From positions 62,001 through 126,000 of the forward strand of contig JBLKRX010000004.1 in NCBI GenBank assembly GCA_047608075.1: a DNA stretch of 64,000 bases. Direction: 5' to 3'. A program made the translations under genes and the position numbers. Of the stretch, positions 61,112 to 64,000 are shown one piece after another; position 1 is the first letter of the stretch; each line of letters begins with the position of its first letter. The stretch comes from Ferdinandcohnia humi_A. GTDB lineage: Bacteria; Bacillota; Bacilli; Bacillales; Bacillaceae_L. The notes beneath the pieces are model-generated. The model did no database searches and was not told where the DNA came from. It saw only the letters and a program-made list of their open reading frames with translations.

Positions 61112-62190
61112 TACGCAATATTCACCAACCCTTTAACAGGAATTTCAGTCTCTAGCAAGCTAATATTCTCCGAAACTCCGTTAATCGTTAAATTTGCGTA
61201 GTCGTCAACAGAAGGACAAGTCAAAACGAGATTACCGATTCGAGAATAACGAACAGTCGTCTCAACGAAAGCGATAGAACGCAAATATTCTTCAAATGCT
61301 TGTTGAACTTCTGCTGTCGCTTGCTCTAATGTCGCTCCACTAGCGAGAGTCAACGTAACAGACAAGTCGATTGCTCTCGTTGTTGCACTCTCAACAGTTA
61401 CAGTCGCTCCGATTGGAGCTTTCCCTTCTCCGTAAGCGTGAAAATCAGCAGGGTCAATATAGTTTTGAACTGTATCAACAAGAGCTTGAGTAGCAGGCTC
61501 ATAATTTGAATCAACGATTACGACTTTAACAGTTCCTTTTCCATTCCAAAGAGGAAAGACTTTGGCAGCTCCGACTCCTGTTACTTCTGTTGCCCATTGA
61601 ACGTAGTGATTTTTGTTTCCACTCGTTGCAGGCTTTCGAACTCTCTCGTAATAACGAGCAAGAAGTAGAGCGTCGGATTCTTCATCAAGTCCACCTTCGA
61701 AAGAGGAAGTGTTTGTGACGCTCAAGTTTGTTAAGTCTCCAAGAACAAGAACGATAACATTCGCAGTTACGTTTCCGCTTGCTCCTCCTTCTTTCGCTTC
61801 AGCGTTTACTGTTGCTGTTCCGTTTGAAATGATAGCGTCGGAAGTGGTAACGAAATAGATAGGATTTTCGCTGTCCGTTGAACATTCAGTACCGACAGGA
61901 ATATAAGTTCCGTCTGGGCCTGTAAAAGTGAGCGTTCCAGTTGCACTAAGAGCAGGCTTTCGAGTCAATCCAACTTCAGCAACACGTCTGTCGAGATAGT
62001 CTCCGTAAGTTGTTCCTGCGAATCCCCAGTTCAAGACGTTATCCATTTCGATATAAGTTAATTCAAGCTCGATAGCAGAAGGAGAAATTAAATCGTGAAC
62101 AATAGAGCCTTGTCTTTTATCAACTTCACTCGGAATAGTGTCGAGCATACGTTGTAAAATCTCTTCTTTTATTTGATTCTCAAACGCCAT
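61111..62190 (-). CDS. Baseplate J-like protein (XkdT)
   Basis: A 359-residue Baseplate_J family protein, forming the inner baseplate of contractile tails. Blocks AGTTYGDYLDRRVAEVGLTR and GGLDEESDALLLARYYERVR are typical. It indicates a myovirus- or PBSX-like tail. Confidence 0.92.
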   Translation of the reverse strand: MAFENQIKEEILQRMLDTIPSEVDKRQGSIVHDLISPSAIELELTYIEMDNVLNWGFAGTTYGDYLDRRVAEVGLTRKPALSATGTLTFTGPDGTYIPVGTECSTDSENPIYFVTTSDAIISNGTATVNAEAKEGGASGNVTANVIVLVLGDLTNLSVTNTSSFEGGLDEESDALLLARYYERVRKPATSGNKNHYVQWATEVTGVGAAKVFPLWNGKGTVKVVIVDSNYEPATQALVDTVQNYIDPADFHAYGEGKAPIGATVTVESATTRAIDLSVTLTLASGATLEQATAEVQQAFEEYLRSIAFVETTVRYSRIGNLVLTCPSVDDYANLTINGVSENISLLETEIPVKGLVNIA

Positions 62191-62191
62191 C

Positions 62192-62605
62192 TTAAATCAC
62201 CTCCGATACATTCAGAACAGTTTCGTCTTTTCCTACCACTTCGAAAGAAACGTAGAGCTTATCTTTTTCACGAACAACGCTGAAGTTCCGAACAAGTTCA
62301 ATTCTGTCGTCATAAATAAGAGCTTCCGTAATCAAACGCGGAATCTCCGTTTCTAGTAATTCGTTTGAAATGTCTTGACCGATTAAATCCTCAAGCTCGC
62401 ACCCATATTGGTCGTCATAAATCAAATATCTGAATCGAGCTGTCTTAATGGCTTTATGAATGAACTGCAAGAGAGCTTCCTCTCCGTCAATCAGCTTTCC
62501 TGTGAATTGTCCTGTTGTAAAATCGAAATGATACGTCTTTGAAGATTCAGTTTGAGCAGTTGTTTCTTCAAAACGCTCGTATTCTTGTAAAGGAGAAAGA
62601 GCCAT
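62192..62605 (-). CDS. Baseplate protein, DUF2634 (XkdS)
   Basis: A 137-residue protein with YLIYDDQYGCELEDLIG and the DDRIELVRNFSV block. DUF2634/XkdS proteins are gp25-like baseplate wedge parts. Its start overlaps the next gene's stop (ATGA). Confidence 0.87.
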   Translation of the reverse strand: MALSPLQEYERFEETTAQTESSKTYHFDFTTGQFTGKLIDGEEALLQFIHKAIKTARFRYLIYDDQYGCELEDLIGQDISNELLETEIPRLITEALIYDDRIELVRNFSVVREKDKLYVSFEVVGKDETVLNVSEVI

Positions 62606-63051
62606 TAGTACATCACCGCCCTATCTAAAACGATATAGAGTTGACCGTTATCGACTGAAGCGACAATTACTCGCTCTCCTGCTTTGAGTTCGTCAAGAAA
62701 CTCGATTTCAGCGTCGGTAACAGTTAAATTTCCTTGAATAGTTAAAGAAGTAATATCGTGAGTATGTGGACCCGAACCATTTTGAGTCATGCTATCTATA
62801 ACACTCGAAGAAACAAGATTCGAATTCGTTCCTTTTATCGTGAGTCTCCGTTTATGCTTAGTTAAGTGTTGAGCCACAACTAAGTCGTCTTTCTCTAGCT
62901 CGACGTTCATGTTGTCAATTTTGATTTTGAGATTTGGAGGAGGAGCTGTAACTGTCGCAAGCTCAACATCAACGTCTTTGTTATATCCAAACTTCTGTAT
63001 GAGCTGAACGAGTTGACTCGCTCCTGTACCGACAAGACGCTCTTCATTCAT
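62605..63051 (-). CDS. Tail protein, DUF2577 (XkdR)
   Basis: A 148-residue protein ending VASVDNGQLYIVLDRAVMY with a GPHTHDITS segment, as in XkdR/DUF2577. It lies between the XkdQ and XkdS types in the PBSX order. Overlaps its neighbours by one base each. Confidence 0.85.
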   Translation of the reverse strand: MNEERLVGTGASQLVQLIQKFGYNKDVDVELATVTAPPPNLKIKIDNMNVELEKDDLVVAQHLTKHKRRLTIKGTNSNLVSSSVIDSMTQNGSGPHTHDITSLTIQGNLTVTDAEIEFLDELKAGERVIVASVDNGQLYIVLDRAVMY

Positions 63052-64000
63052 TACTTACTCTCCTCCTCGTACTCCATTTTCGGTAATTCGTCTGTTGCTG
63101 AAAGATTGAGAGACATTGTGTAAGATCCCTGCGAAAATCTATGTGAATCGGTAGAAACGTAGTAACCACCGATAATATGAGTCATTGATTCTTTCACGTA
63201 AACACCTGTTCCAGCGATTACGTCGTCAATTCCTAGACATTCGAGACTTGCTTCGTCGTCAATCGTTCCTAGCTCTTTCAATAATTGCTTAGCGAGCTGT
63301 TCCATTTGAGACTTTTTCATCTTGGAATCGACGTTCTCAAGGTGTTGCATGAGTCCGAACGATTTAATGAGCTTATCGTTCTTAACTGTCGCAATAACAG
63401 GAGCTTTCTTTTCGTCTCCTCCGATTACTTTGACTTGATTTCGAAGCTCCTCGATATTCTGCGAATAGTTCGCGTCAATGATATTCACTCCGTTTTCGAG
63501 TACCCATTGAACTGTTTGCTCTTTACGAGCGAGTAACTGCAACTTTCCTTCCTTTGAGCAAATAAAAAAGCGTCGACCTGTACTCTTTTGAGTGACAGTC
63601 AACGCAATTATCATCATTTCCCAAAGTGTTTTATCTCGAAGAATGAGCTTAGGGATAACGTATTTTGTATCGTCAATCTTTCCCATTTTGATTCTGAAAT
63701 CATTACATAGACGCTTCACGATTTGAGAAGCAGTCATGTTCTTAAAGATTCGAGTATCTTTGTTCCTCGTGAGATAGATATTTTCATCATAAGCGACAAG
63801 TCTGTGCTGTCCTCTTGCGTTAATATCATCAGCGAAGATTACTCCTCGAAACAGCTCCTTTTTTCCGTTGAAGAAGCGAATCTCTTTTCCTTGTTCTATG
63901 TCAATAGCACGAGTTCTTCCGTTGACTGTATTACTCAAGTCAACTTCTAGCTTTCTCGACGCTTGCATTATATCGCCAGACCACGTTACCGAAGTAACGA
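63051..64000 (-). CDS. Tail protein XkdQ (5' end outside window)
   Basis: A late-control D/XkdQ-like tail protein, at least 316 residues. The reading frame continues past ATG 63968 to the window edge; the codons there (VTWSGDIMQASRKLEV) match the region before the XkdQ strand SRLDFKL, so the internal ATG is not the start. It has ITHIIGGYYVSTDSHRFSQ near the C-terminus. It belongs to the PBSX-type baseplate cluster. Confidence 0.85.
   Translation of the reverse strand, partial: VTSVTWSGDIMQASRKLEVDLSNTVNGRTRAIDIEQGKEIRFFNGKKELFRGVIFADDINARGQHRLVAYDENIYLTRNKDTRIFKNMTASQIVKRLCNDFRIKMGKIDDTKYVIPKLILRDKTLWEMMIIALTVTQKSTGRRFFICSKEGKLQLLARKEQTVQWVLENGVNIIDANYSQNIEELRNQVKVIGGDEKKAPVIATVKNDKLIKSFGLMQHLENVDSKMKKSQMEQLAKQLLKELGTIDDEASLECLGIDDVIAGTGVYVKESMTHIIGGYYVSTDSHRFSQGSYTMSLNLSATDELPKMEYEEESK

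Larger units (their letters stand above)
48678..64000. mobile_element. Prophage, left part (right end outside window)
   Basis: From the ppiB junction to the window edge the genes are phage-type: serine integrase, replication module, lysis genes and contractile-tail baseplate genes, nearly all on the minus strand. Base use changes sharply: CGA/TCG-type words and GTCGAC are more frequent, GATC almost vanishes. Capsid, terminase, portal and repressor genes are not seen and probably lie beyond 64 kb. Confidence 0.93.

Noticed and set aside
63723..63950. Plus-strand frame opposite the XkdQ gene
   Set aside because: It is a shadow of a conserved tail gene.

Overview
The window is a stretch of low-GC Firmicute chromosome from an endospore-forming Bacillaceae species (Bacillus sensu lato), joined near 48.68 kb to the left end of a prophage that runs off the right edge. 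The assignment rests on spore genes (sleB-ypeB, cotJABC, spmAB, dacB, a YjcZ-type peptide), the bacillithiol gene ypdA, prsW, resABCDE with sigX-rsiX, and gene order close to the ypfD-to-ppiB segment of Bacillus subtilis. No database search was possible; family names come from motifs, lengths and synteny.

Layout: 1-3.7 kb, ypfD (partial), plsC, cmk, ypfB, ypfA. 3.8-6.3 kb, the cortex-lytic pair ypeB/sleB. 6.8-11.3 kb, prsW, ansA, ypdA, gudB. 11.6-19.1 kb, mecB(ypbH), ypbG, ypbF, the cotJABC operon on the other strand, ypbE, ypbD, recS, ypbB. 19.4-23.5 kb, fer, serA, a PHP phosphatase and a LysM/M23 endopeptidase. 24.1-27.3 kb, rsiX/sigX with a clear ECF-type autoregulatory promoter, then an ECF transporter S-component and a DUF4430 lipoprotein behind a cobalamin riboswitch. 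27.6-33.9 kb, resE, resD, resC, resB, resA (respiration and cytochrome c maturation). 34.3-42.4 kb, rluB, spmB, spmA, dacB, sodF, a DUF2935 gene, ypuI, an unknown gene, scpB, scpA. 42.8-48.1 kb, yjcZ-like, ypuF, ribT and the riboflavin operon ribD-ribE-ribBA-ribH led by an FMN riboswitch. 48.4 kb, the 3' two-thirds of ppiB, broken by the prophage.

The prophage part (48.68-64 kb) carries, from the attachment junction inward, a large serine integrase, a small unknown gene, a TOPRIM primase, a DnaB helicase, an AAA+ helicase loader, and an initiator with candidate origin iterons inside its gene. These are followed by an orphan plus-strand membrane peptide, holin, LysM amidase, BhlA-like protein, two small proteins, a 759-residue tail protein, and PBSX-like baseplate genes (XkdU/T/S/R/Q types), which point to a contractile-tailed phage. 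Capsid, packaging and repressor genes are not in the window.

Intergenic DNA of the host part holds two families of short dispersed repeats and many intrinsic terminators. The most unusual signals are the near-absence of GATC in the prophage, where all ten remaining copies lie inside GGGATC; the ppiB insertion; the B12-riboswitch DUF4430/S-component pair; the in-gene origin repeats; and several small genes below usual calling thresholds.
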